Source: SAR324 cluster bacterium
Lineage (GTDB): Bacteria > SAR324 > NAC60-12
Length of the DNA: 64,000 nucleotides
Assembly (NCBI GenBank): GCA_028281495.1
Contig: JANQJU010000049.1
Span: forward strand, 62,001-126,000
Reading direction: 5' to 3'
The position numbers were made by a program, and so were the translations under genes. The notes beneath the pieces are model-generated. The model was not told the origin of the DNA, made no database searches, and saw only the letters and a list, made by a program, of their open reading frames with translations. Below, in pieces: positions 28,132-36,571 of the stretch. The stretch's first letter is position 1. Each line of letters begins with the position of its first letter.

Positions 28132-29115
28132 TTACTTCCTAAGACTTTCGGGGGTCGTTCCGGTCCAAAGGTGGAAGGCGCGAACAAAGGAATTCGGATC
28201 ATCAAATCCAATTAAAAATGAAATTTCGGCACTGGACATGTCAGAGTGGGTTAAATAGTGGCGGGCTAAACCTTCGCGGGTTTGATTGAGTTCTTTCTGA
28301 AAGGTGGTGGACTCTTCACTCAAACGACGTTGTAGCGTTCGTTTGCTGACACCCAGTTTTCGAGCGATGTCTTCAATCGCGCACTGGCCGCTGGGGAGGA
28401 GTTCGAGTAATGCACTGCGCACGCGGCTTGCAAAGCTAGCGTTGATGTCCAGTTCGTCCAAACGCTGTTGCAATTCGGGTTCGAAGAACTTCCACATCGG
28501 TTCGTTCTCTGTGAGGAACGGACGCAGCGCATCTTTCTTAGCAAAAGACATTTGGTTCGATTTCCCGGCTTGAGGAGAGACGCCAAAAAAATCGATATAG
28601 GCAGGATCGTTGAGACAGGCTTCGGTGGTGACCGCAGTCGGTTGGATACGCTCCCGTGTGGCCTGACGAACTAGATAAACCAAAAACACAAACTCCGTGG
28701 CAACTAACATAGGAGGCAATGGGATCTCCGTGCCAAGGCATTCGATTGCGAGGATGGTTTCCGTTTCGTACTCGTTCACGTTGAGGATCATGGGGCCAAT
28801 GAGCCGTTTGAATCGGCTCAGCCGCCTCATGCACACGTTTAAATTGGGACTACAAAATGCCGCAAAAATTGGTGGGTTGAACGACTCCACAGAAATGGCT
28901 TGGCCCAACTGCAAGGGGAATACGGGGTTCGGCAGGGAATCGGCTAACGCTTCCCATAACCGAAAATACTCGTCGATGCTCAATGAAGCTGTCCGACGAG
29001 AAAACAGATCGCCAGGGAGTTCAGCCCGTTTTAAAACTTCTGAAGGCGTTAGTCCCAGATCTTTGAAAATCAAGCGCCATCCGGCATCGACTGTGAATCG
29101 AGTTGCTGGCGTCAT
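28132..29115 (-). CDS. AraC-family transcriptional regulator (OruR/ArgR-like)
   Basis: A 327-aa regulator of the class with an Arabinose_bd (not cupin) N-terminal domain: GLTPSEVLKRAELPGDLF, LSIDEYFRLWEALADSL, FNPPIFAAFCSPNLN. The C-terminal double HTH runs from about residue 230: CAIEDIARKLGVSKRTLQRRLSEE, then MSSAEISFLIGFDDPNSFVRAFHLWTGTTPESLRK. A purine-rich AGGGGGGAT leads into the ATG. It lies 76 bases downstream of an SDR gene on the same strand, which it may be co-transcribed with or control. Confidence 0.92.
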   Translation of the reverse strand: MTPATRFTVDAGWRLIFKDLGLTPSEVLKRAELPGDLFSRRTASLSIDEYFRLWEALADSLPNPVFPLQLGQAISVESFNPPIFAAFCSPNLNVCMRRLSRFKRLIGPMILNVNEYETETILAIECLGTEIPLPPMLVATEFVFLVYLVRQATRERIQPTAVTTEACLNDPAYIDFFGVSPQAGKSNQMSFAKKDALRPFLTENEPMWKFFEPELQQRLDELDINASFASRVRSALLELLPSGQCAIEDIARKLGVSKRTLQRRLSEESTTFQKELNQTREGLARHYLTHSDMSSAEISFLIGFDDPNSFVRAFHLWTGTTPESLRK

Positions 29116-29191
29116 ATCCCCCCTATTTCAAGTAAAACCATTCTGCCGATATTCCAACCATTTCTGTGTCAAGAGATGTTCATTGATGCTG

Positions 29192-30025
29192 TTAAGAGAT
29201 GCTCATCACGGCTTTGTCGAAAACACGGTCGCCGAACCACTTGCGAACTAACATCATGGGGATGGCGTATTTCCCGGCGGCGTATCGAGTCTTGGGACGC
29301 TTGGCTTGCACCGCATTGGAGACCGCATCGGCAATTACGGAAGGTGGCGAGGAATCGCCTTGTTCGTAAGATTTTTTCATCAACGCTTCCATCTTTTTGG
29401 CCAGCCCCGCATAAGCCGATTGTCCGGAACGTTGCATCATGGGGCCAAGCGCTACCAAACCAAACTCAGATTGAATCGCACCCGGTTCAATGATCACTAC
29501 ATCGATATTAAAGGCTGCAAGTTCCAATCGCAAACAGTCCGACCAGCCTTCCAACGCATGCTTTGTGGCATGATACCAAGATCCCAACGGCGTATACACT
29601 TTTCCCCCCATTGAAGACATATTGATGATCGTCCCTGAATTTTTGGCACGCATGGAGGGCAGCACCAATTGGGTTAAGCGGGCGAGGCCAAACAGGTTCA
29701 CTTCAAATTGATATCGGGCATCGTCGATTTGAGTATCTTCCATGGCACCATAGCTTCCATAACCCGCATTGTTGACCAACACGTCCACGCCATTGTGATT
29801 GTTTTGGATGTGCTGAACGGCGTCCTGGATTTCTTCGTTGTTGGTAATATCCATCTTCAAGGGATAGGCACCCAGTGTTTCTAGGTCTTTCATTTTGTCA
29901 ATTCGTCGGGCTGCCACATAAACGATTAATCCATCTTTGAGCAAACGTTTGGCAATTTCTTTGCCGATTCCAGAAGACGCTCCAGTGACCAGGGCGACTT
30001 TTTTTGATGTGTTGGTATTGGACAT
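29192..30025 (-). CDS. Short-chain dehydrogenase/reductase
   Basis: A 277-aa classical SDR: TGASSGIG loop, VNNAGYGSYG, catalytic Ser in NMSSMGGKVYTPLGS and YHATK. The start has AGGAGG at spacing six. It resembles the SDR at 18494 in motif details (NNAGYG, GGKV-PLGS), so the two are probably related paralogues. The AraC regulator gene follows. Substrate unknown. Confidence 0.92.
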   Translation of the reverse strand: MSNTNTSKKVALVTGASSGIGKEIAKRLLKDGLIVYVAARRIDKMKDLETLGAYPLKMDITNNEEIQDAVQHIQNNHNGVDVLVNNAGYGSYGAMEDTQIDDARYQFEVNLFGLARLTQLVLPSMRAKNSGTIINMSSMGGKVYTPLGSWYHATKHALEGWSDCLRLELAAFNIDVVIIEPGAIQSEFGLVALGPMMQRSGQSAYAGLAKKMEALMKKSYEQGDSSPPSVIADAVSNAVQAKRPKTRYAAGKYAIPMMLVRKWFGDRVFDKAVMSIS

Positions 30026-30396
30026 GATGACCTCCTGAGGGAATCCATTGTGTTGGGGGAATGTAAAACTCGTGATCGTTAACTGGAAATCAGTATAGAT
30101 CTTTCAGGAAGTCCTCGCACTCGCCGTTGATGCCAATCCATATGCAAATGGTGCCAGTAGCACAATGGTTCTTCACTAATCCGAGATAATTCTCGAAGAC
30201 TTTAACAAAGGATTAGCCGCAATTCGAGCCAATGGAACGTATGATCAAATTTTGAATCTCTCGAAGGTTGACGTTACAACATATGTGATAACATCAACAA
30301 TCACGCCTTTTTGTTGAACATGGCAGAGCTTCAGGGGCCAAAGATGAAAGGTTACTTGAATCAGCGTTAGATAAACCAAAAAATTTATTACGGACT
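30026..30396. other. Intergenic region holding a binding-protein gene remnant
   Basis: No intact gene. The recognisable content is the fragment at 30189-30254, described separately. The right end contains the stop region of the LysR gene. Confidence 0.5.
30189..30254 (+). pseudogene. 3' fragment of an SBP_bac_3 gene
   Basis: The frame reads ILEDFNKGLAAIRANGTYDQ then IL. The intact protein encoded at 38181 has ILEDFNEGLAEIRANGTYDQ at its C-terminal helix. Over these 66 bases only about four differ, so this is a recent duplicate scrap of that gene or a close sister. Nothing upstream restores an ORF. Confidence 0.75.
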
Positions 30397-31305
30397 TTAC
30401 AAGGCATGAAGAGAGTACTCTCCGCTTGTCGTCAGATGAGGGTGTACGGACTCCTGAAAGAGTTGAATAAAAGTTTGTGCGGCAGTGGACAACGGAACAT
30501 CGTGTCTCTGTAAAATACCAACTTCACGTTTGAAAAGATCTCCTTGCAGCGGTAGAGCGATCAGCTCAGAGTTTTGTGGTGGCACGGAAAGCTGAGGCAA
30601 GATGGTGATGCCCACTTTGGCTTGAACCAATGCCAAGAGTGAAACGGTGTTTCGGACCATCAACTTGGAGTTTTGATTGAGCCTGCGTATTTCTGGGAAT
30701 TCCAAATTAGCAACGATTCCGTTGGCAATCAGTTGTTCGTCTTTCAAAGCAGACAACGCTATTGGAGTTTGTTCAGAGAGCCAATGATCCCTGGGAGCCA
30801 CCACCACCAATCGATCCTCGAATAAAGATTGAAACTCCACTTCGCTATTTTCTGGAGGATGACCCGCCACTCCGATTTCAACAATCCCTTGTTCTACGGC
30901 ACGAGCAATAGTTCGACTGTCGGTGTCACGGATGTCCAATTCGACACTAGGCCAGCGAGCAATGAATTCCCGGATCACTCCCGGTAAGAGCTGTGAGGCC
31001 ACGGAGGGAACACACGCCATTTCCAGTTTTCCGATTTTGCCTTGTGCAAACGCTTGGACTGCGGACATGGAGCGATCATGATATAAAATTTGTGATTTTG
31101 CGGAGTCCAACAAAAAAAGTCCCAGCTTCGTGAGTTGGTTTTTTCGGTCGGACACAAAAAGATCTCCGCCGATTTCTTCGCTGAGTTGTTTCAGGGTCAT
31201 TGAAACTGCTGAAGGGCAACGCCCTACCTGTTTGCCTGCCTGCTGCAAGCTTCCTGTTTCCGCGACAGCCAAAAAGACTCGCAAAGCTGAAAGTGTAGTA
31301 TCCAT
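30397..31305 (-). CDS. LysR-family transcriptional regulator
   Basis: A 302-aa regulator; the ATG at 31305 (MDTTLSALRVFLAVAETGSL) has AAGGAG at spacing four, better than the earlier in-frame start. HTH at about residues 8-65: SLQQAGKQVGRCPSAVSMTLKQLSEEIGGDLF, then the LysR substrate domain (GKLEMACVPSVASQLLPGVI; IVEIGVAGHPP). It is divergent from the aldehyde dehydrogenase gene that opens a catabolic operon, the usual layout for a LysR activator and its target. Two short palindromes lie at and just upstream of its start. Confidence 0.92.
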   Translation of the reverse strand: MDTTLSALRVFLAVAETGSLQQAGKQVGRCPSAVSMTLKQLSEEIGGDLFVSDRKNQLTKLGLFLLDSAKSQILYHDRSMSAVQAFAQGKIGKLEMACVPSVASQLLPGVIREFIARWPSVELDIRDTDSRTIARAVEQGIVEIGVAGHPPENSEVEFQSLFEDRLVVVAPRDHWLSEQTPIALSALKDEQLIANGIVANLEFPEIRRLNQNSKLMVRNTVSLLALVQAKVGITILPQLSVPPQNSELIALPLQGDLFKREVGILQRHDVPLSTAAQTFIQLFQESVHPHLTTSGEYSLHAL

Positions 31306-31314
31306 ATGTCTCCT

Positions 31315-31335
31315 TATTTCAAAAAAATTGAAATA
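31315..31335. promoter_or_regulatory. Candidate LysR-box 1
   Basis: TATTTCAA and TTGAAATA separated by five A. The centre lies about 20 bases upstream of the LysR start, fitting autoregulation. Confidence 0.45.
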
Positions 31336-31346
31336 TCTTTCCATTT

Positions 31347-31360
31347 ATTTCAATTGAAAT
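31347..31360. promoter_or_regulatory. Candidate LysR-box 2
   Basis: ATTTCAATTGAAAT, a perfect 14-base palindrome built from the same TTTCAA half-site as the element at 31315. Confidence 0.45.
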
Positions 31361-31583
31361 CAAATAAAAAACTAATTACATATTTACAACAAGCTCATAC
31401 AAAAAAATTTATAACCTAATGAAATTTCTTGATCCCTTATAAAATCTAGGATTGCTGGGAATAATTAATTTTTTTAGTAATTTCCCTTCGTAACGATGTG
31501 CAGATAAGTTTCTCAATGCGTGTTGGGGGAGTTATTAAGCCATCGAAAACTTTTTAAATTTTTCATTAAAATATGAGAATCAT

Positions 31584-33032
31584 ATGGAAAGTTTTTACAG
31601 AAATTACATTGCTGGCCAATGGATGGAAGGTGAATCGGAGATTGAGAACCTCAATCCCTCAGATACACAGGATGTCATTGGTCACTATACTCAAGCGCGT
31701 TTAGAACAACTGAACGAGGCATTAGACGCAGCACAGAACGCACAGCAGATTTGGAACTCTACCGGATTGGAAAAGCGTCAATCCGTGTTGATGCAAATTG
31801 GCGAAGAATTGATGGCGCGCAGCGCGGAGTTGGGAGAACTACTTTCCCGTGAAGAAGGCAAGCCGTTGGCTGAAGGCAAAGGGGAGGTTTACCGTGCGGG
31901 ACAATTTTTTACTTACTTTGCTGCTGAGGTTTTACGGCAACAGGGAGATACCGCGGATTCTGTCCGAGCAGGCATTGAAGTCGATGTTCGAAGAGAACCA
32001 AGAGGAACGGTTGTTGTTATTTCACCTTGGAACTTTCCCATGGCGACAGCGAGTTGGAAAATCGCCCCCGCCTTAGCCTTTGGAAATTCCGTCATCTGGA
32101 AACCCCCCAACTTGACTCCGGCCAGCGCATGGGCATTCGCTGAAATCCTCTCACGCCAATCAATTCCTAACGGGTTGTTCAACCTGGTGATGGGGGGTGG
32201 TTCGACGATTGGGCAAGCGTTGGTCGAAAACCCACGAGTCAGTGCTATAACATTTACTGGCTCATATGAGGTTGGTTGCCAGATTGCAGCGGCAGCGGCC
32301 CCGAATTTGACGCCGTTTCAGTTAGAACTGGGTTCTAAAAACCCTTTGGTGATCATGGATGATGCCGATTTGGACATCGCGGTGTCAGCAGCGGTCAATG
32401 GAGCCTATAGCGGTACGGGCCAAAAATGCACTGCCTCTTCTCGGCTGATAGTCCACGAGGCGATTCATGACGCTTTTGTTGAAAAAATGGCACAAGCGAC
32501 CTCGGCATTGAAAGTCGGCCATGCACTCCAAGAAGGCACTCAAATGGGACCTGTGGCAAGTTCCGGGCAACTTCGTTCCAATTTGGACTACATGGCCTTG
32601 GCGCGCAAGGAAGGGTGCGAAGTGGTTTGCGGAGGTGAACAGCTCGACTCTGACACGACGGGTTATTTTATGAGTCCAGCTTTGCTGATTGCAGGCAAAA
32701 ACTCCATGCGGGTCAATCGTGAAGAAATTTTTGGTCCCATTACCTGTGTGATCAAAGTGGACAGCTATGAAGAAGCCCTAGCTACGGCCAATGATACTGA
32801 GTTCGGATTGACCTCTGGAATCATTACCCGTTCTCTGGCTCGGGCTACGCACTTCCGCAGACACTCCGAAACGGGATGCGTGATGGTCAATTTGCCAACC
32901 GCTGGAACCGACTACCATGTGCCTTTCGGGGGGCGTAAGCATTCTAGTTTTGGACCACGAGAACAGGGGCAGTATGCCGCCGAGTTCTATACTCAAGTAA
33001 AAACATCTTACATCAACTCAGGAAACCTATGA
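31584..33032 (+). CDS. Aldehyde dehydrogenase, NAD(P)-dependent
   Basis: A 482-aa ALDH-superfamily enzyme. Landmarks: PWNFPMATASWKIAPALAFG, KPPNLTP, FTGSYEVG (cofactor loop), general base Glu248 in QLELGSKNP, nucleophile Cys282 in GQKCTASSR, and EEIFGPI. The set resembles alpha-ketoglutaric semialdehyde-type dehydrogenases. It opens an operon: its stop overlaps the next start (ATGA at 33029). The divergent LysR regulator is the likely activator. The aldehyde is presumably produced from the compound imported by the BCCT carrier downstream. Confidence 0.92.
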   Translation: MESFYRNYIAGQWMEGESEIENLNPSDTQDVIGHYTQARLEQLNEALDAAQNAQQIWNSTGLEKRQSVLMQIGEELMARSAELGELLSREEGKPLAEGKGEVYRAGQFFTYFAAEVLRQQGDTADSVRAGIEVDVRREPRGTVVVISPWNFPMATASWKIAPALAFGNSVIWKPPNLTPASAWAFAEILSRQSIPNGLFNLVMGGGSTIGQALVENPRVSAITFTGSYEVGCQIAAAAAPNLTPFQLELGSKNPLVIMDDADLDIAVSAAVNGAYSGTGQKCTASSRLIVHEAIHDAFVEKMAQATSALKVGHALQEGTQMGPVASSGQLRSNLDYMALARKEGCEVVCGGEQLDSDTTGYFMSPALLIAGKNSMRVNREEIFGPITCVIKVDSYEEALATANDTEFGLTSGIITRSLARATHFRRHSETGCVMVNLPTAGTDYHVPFGGRKHSSFGPREQGQYAAEFYTQVKTSYINSGNL

Positions 33033-34024
33033 TGTCCGATACTCCCATCATCATCGATGCGCTACAATATAACAATTGGTCGGAGTCGATATTTCAACAG
33101 ATGCACGAGGGTGGTGTATCTGCGGTGCATGTAACCATTTGCTATCACGAAGATTTCCGAGAGATGGTTGAGAATGTCATCGCTTGGAATCGACATTTCG
33201 AAAGACACTCCGATCTGATCTTTCAAGGACGGTGTGCCGAGGATGTTCGGCGAGCGCATGAAGAGCATCGGACGGCAATTTTCTTTGGTTTTCAGAACTG
33301 TTCCCCGATTGAGGACGACATTGGCTTGGTTGAAGTTTGCTACCAACTTGGTGTGCGATTCATGCAGCTTTCCTACAACAACCAAAGTCTTCTGGCCACG
33401 GGTTGTTATGAAACCTGCGACCCAGGAATCACTCGGATGGGAAAACAGGTCATCCGAGAGATGAATCGAGTGGGGCTGGTGGTGGACATGAGCCATTCGG
33501 CGCAGCGTTCCACATTGGAGGCCATTGAACTTTCAGAGCGCCCCATTGCCATCACTCATGCGAACCCCCATGTGTGGCATCCGGCATTGCGTAACAAATC
33601 TGAAGATGTGCTGCGGGAGTTGGCAGAAAGCGGTGGGATGCTGGGAGTTTCGATGTATCCCCATCATCTGAAAAACGGCTCAGCATGCACTTTGGAATCG
33701 TTTTGCATCATGCTCGCACGGACGGCAGAGGTCATGGGGGTTGAGCGAATCGGTTTTGGAAGTGATTTGTGTCAAAACCAACCGGATAGCGTAGTCGAGT
33801 GGATGCGCAACGGAACATGGACAAACGAACGTGATTATGGCGAAGGGTCGGAGAGCGCAGCGGGTTTTCCAGATCAGCCTGAATGGTTCCGCGATAATCG
33901 AGACTTTGTAAACATTTGTGCGGGTTTGCGGCAGGTTGGCTTCACTCAAAATGAAGTGAAGCGAATGGCTGGTCTGAACTGGCTGGAATTCTTTGAACAC
34001 TCTTTCAGGAAAAAACAGACATGA
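33029..34024 (+). CDS. M19 dipeptidase-like protein lacking most metal ligands
   Basis: A 331-aa TIM-barrel protein related to renal dipeptidase, without a signal peptide. It keeps VDMSHSAQRSTLEAI, ITHANPHVWHPALRNKS and GFGSDLCQNQ, but the N-terminal HxD metal motif is replaced (IIIDALQYNNW) and the bridging Glu is replaced (FFGFQNCSPIEDD). The pattern GFQN-SPIEDD and QLSYNNQSLLATGCYE matches the subfamily encoded with the dimethylglycine demethylase genes of Pseudomonas, from memory. So it is probably not a standard dipeptidase. It overlaps both neighbours by ATGA. Confidence 0.85.
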   Translation: MMSDTPIIIDALQYNNWSESIFQQMHEGGVSAVHVTICYHEDFREMVENVIAWNRHFERHSDLIFQGRCAEDVRRAHEEHRTAIFFGFQNCSPIEDDIGLVEVCYQLGVRFMQLSYNNQSLLATGCYETCDPGITRMGKQVIREMNRVGLVVDMSHSAQRSTLEAIELSERPIAITHANPHVWHPALRNKSEDVLRELAESGGMLGVSMYPHHLKNGSACTLESFCIMLARTAEVMGVERIGFGSDLCQNQPDSVVEWMRNGTWTNERDYGEGSESAAGFPDQPEWFRDNRDFVNICAGLRQVGFTQNEVKRMAGLNWLEFFEHSFRKKQT

Positions 34025-35730
34025 CTTCGACAACCATCTCCCCAACATCTGTGGCCTCAGTGATGCGTCCTCCGGATCAAGTGATGAGCCTTGACCGAAT
34101 GGGGGCTTCGTTTCAGACGCGCCTTAGCTTCATGCGAAACCTCGTTCGCAAAATGGCACGTGAACAATGGAGGTTCGAGTGTTTACGTTTCAATATTAAT
34201 GAGCTTGGCTACGGTCATTCAGTCTATGCCGTCCATACTCCAGAACGCACTTACTCGCTGGTAGCATTCACCAACGAAATTACTCCAGAGCAACGCTCGG
34301 ATCGTGTGGTGGCTGAAGCGTGGGATGCGACGTTCAATCTCTTTGACGGTGTGCCTACCGAGGCAGACATCCAACGACTGGCAAAAAATACCCCTAAACA
34401 GGAAGCGGGACGTTATCAATCCAGTGAACTGGTGTTGGCACGTGCCAACAAGAGCGTTCGATTGTTTGAGCATGTGGTCTCCTGTTTAGCAGCCGGAAAG
34501 CAACCAGACATCGATACAGTAGCCCCGGTGGGGTATGTATTTCGTACAACGGCTGTTTATGGGAGTGGTAAATTCGGTTGTGCCGACCGCTCCAAAATCG
34601 CTGACCGTCCGGAAATTCAAGGAGCCTTCCAAGTCGAGCTACTGACCGTTTATCTGATTCGTTGGTTCGTTATCGACTTGATTGAGCACGTGGCCCGAGA
34701 GCGTGGAGGCAGTACTGCTGTGTCTTTAGCTCCAGAACTTCAAAATTTTCTCGGCATTGGCAATTCCACGGGGTTGGGCATGGCTCCATTTTTGGTAAAA
34801 TATCAAGTATTGGTTCACACTTGGGTCAACGCCCGTGAAACAGCTTTGGCGAGAGTTCGCTGTGTCGAATCATCCACTCCGGGAACACGGAAACACTTCC
34901 AGCGAGTGCTAGCTCAAGCGATTCGCCATGCCGGAGAATGGGAGGTCGATGATCGGCAGCAAACCATTCGTATCAAAAAACTTCGGAGCGATTTGGAGGA
35001 ATTGTCCATCTGGTGCGAAAACGAGGAAAACCTCCGCCAATCCCGGCCGTGGAATGCGTTGTTTGAATATGTCCAAGCCCATTTTTCTCTACAAGGTCAA
35101 GAATTAGCAATATCGCTGTTGCTGGAACCTCATGGGGAGTTGGTCGACGATTTGGCAGAGACTCTGTACGCTTCGTCAAAGGCACAACTTGAACCAGCGA
35201 TGCGCATTGCTCGCCTCAAAGATTTGATTAGAGATTTGTATCACTGGGCATTGGAAATCGATTTCAGCAATCCGGATTCACAACGTCATTTTTGGTATTA
35301 CTCCGAAGATAAAATAGAGCCACGTCTCGGTAATCGAGCGACAGACATTGGAGTCGATTTCGAAATGCCTTTGGCCATTGGACGTGATGTTTCACAGCTT
35401 TTCCAGGCACTTCAGGAGGTCTCTGGAGAGCAGTCTGTTGGTACGTTTGTGCTCGCCCATCCAGAATTTCGCTATGTCATCCGACGAATCCAGACGACCT
35501 CCCATTTCTGTTATGCCGAAATCCGGGACAATCTCGTGGGGGCAACATTGCTCCCGCTCAACCTCCTTCGTTTCAAGCTATCGTTCTTTGGGGCTTCGAA
35601 ATTCGATCCCAAGTCCGACCTCTGGACACGCATCAACATGTATCAGGGGGCACCGCTTCCCAATCAATTGGCCCACTGCGACCCTGATGATTGGGCCTTC
35701 CCGCTAATTCCCCGAAAGGAGGAAATATGA
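34021..35730 (+). CDS. Unknown 569-aa operon protein
   Basis: Not recognised. Cytoplasmic by sequence; no signal peptide or TM segment. Segments that may be useful for matching: FQTRLSFMRNLVRKMAREQW, GYGHSVYAVHTPERTYSLVAF, ERSDRVVAEAWDATF-like helix (about 95-110), and FCYAEIRDNLVGATLLPLNL. The tight position (ATGA at both ends) between the M19-like and DUF3726 genes shows that it belongs to the same pathway; an enzyme subunit or accessory role is possible. Confidence 0.85.
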   Translation: MTSTTISPTSVASVMRPPDQVMSLDRMGASFQTRLSFMRNLVRKMAREQWRFECLRFNINELGYGHSVYAVHTPERTYSLVAFTNEITPEQRSDRVVAEAWDATFNLFDGVPTEADIQRLAKNTPKQEAGRYQSSELVLARANKSVRLFEHVVSCLAAGKQPDIDTVAPVGYVFRTTAVYGSGKFGCADRSKIADRPEIQGAFQVELLTVYLIRWFVIDLIEHVARERGGSTAVSLAPELQNFLGIGNSTGLGMAPFLVKYQVLVHTWVNARETALARVRCVESSTPGTRKHFQRVLAQAIRHAGEWEVDDRQQTIRIKKLRSDLEELSIWCENEENLRQSRPWNALFEYVQAHFSLQGQELAISLLLEPHGELVDDLAETLYASSKAQLEPAMRIARLKDLIRDLYHWALEIDFSNPDSQRHFWYYSEDKIEPRLGNRATDIGVDFEMPLAIGRDVSQLFQALQEVSGEQSVGTFVLAHPEFRYVIRRIQTTSHFCYAEIRDNLVGATLLPLNLLRFKLSFFGASKFDPKSDLWTRINMYQGAPLPNQLAHCDPDDWAFPLIPRKEEI

Positions 35731-36464
35731 GGTCTCCCCAATTAATTTTATCCTTGAATGAAGTGTATTTTTATTTCACACGGGCCGCTGTCGGAGCAGG
35801 GGTACCGTATGGCCTCGCCGAAGATTTTGGGCAGGCTTCTGCTTGGGTAGCTGGGAATGGCTTAGACCCAGCGCAGACCACCGTACCCGCATTGCATACG
35901 GTGGATAATCACCCCAATAGTTTGGGAGCAATCCTGAGCGAGAACGATGACGAAGTCCAATTGGTGTCTTCTACCAACAATCCGCTTTCTGCACTTCAAG
36001 CTGGTTCCGCCACTTGCGATTGGACTGGCACTCAAACTCAAGCGGTTGCACGATCTCAACGTTTTGTTGCCAAAAATGTGGATTGCCCTTTTTTGATCGT
36101 GGCTGCGCTCGGAGCTGCGGGCTGCCACGGTTGGGATATTGCTTGGCAAGATGCAAACGAAAACCGGTATCTCGTTAGCATGACAGCAGATGGAACTTGG
36201 AATGCCGCTTGGAGTGGTTCGACCCCCCCGGAACAGTCCGGCTCTGGAGAGGTCATAGTCACTCCAATGGGAAACGCGTCTTCCAGTTCTGAAGCATGGC
36301 CTCACCATGCACATTACTCCCACGAAAACCGATTCCGCGCGTTAGAATCGGGATCTCCAGTACATGAACAATGGCCAACGGTTTACCGACTTTTTTCACG
36401 TTGCTTGGTTCCTTCGACGCAACGATCTCGGCAAGTGGGGGCAGGTTTTGATGAGACCGATTGA
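35727..36464 (+). CDS. DUF3726 family protein
   Basis: A 245-aa protein starting MRSPQLILSLNEVYFYFTRA with the DUF3726 opening (LSLNEV, then AVGAGVPYGLAEDFGQASAW). AGGAGG precedes the ATG at 35727; the longer in-frame start at 35691 lies inside the preceding gene. Cys-rich central part (SATCDWTG, NVDCPFLIVAALGAAGCHGWD). ATGA overlap with the unknown 569-aa gene. Function unknown; I recall the family in marine bacteria near amine catabolism genes. Confidence 0.78.
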   Translation: MRSPQLILSLNEVYFYFTRAAVGAGVPYGLAEDFGQASAWVAGNGLDPAQTTVPALHTVDNHPNSLGAILSENDDEVQLVSSTNNPLSALQAGSATCDWTGTQTQAVARSQRFVAKNVDCPFLIVAALGAAGCHGWDIAWQDANENRYLVSMTADGTWNAAWSGSTPPEQSGSGEVIVTPMGNASSSSEAWPHHAHYSHENRFRALESGSPVHEQWPTVYRLFSRCLVPSTQRSRQVGAGFDETD

Positions 36465-36495
36465 GGTTTTCCTATAGCCAATGAGAATGAGTACA

Positions 36496-36516
36496 AGTGC
36501 CTGTAGGCACGGCACT
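36496..36516. terminator. Hairpin between DUF3726 and BCCT genes
   Basis: GTGCC-TGTA-GGCAC (36497-36510) can compete with a larger AGTGCC/GGCACT pairing (36496-36516). Followed by TTATAATTTT, so it could attenuate read-through into the transporter gene. Confidence 0.35.
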
Positions 36517-36571
36517 CGTGCTTATAATTTTCCTAACTTTTTAGTTTTAAATCAGTGTTTGGAGAAATGAT

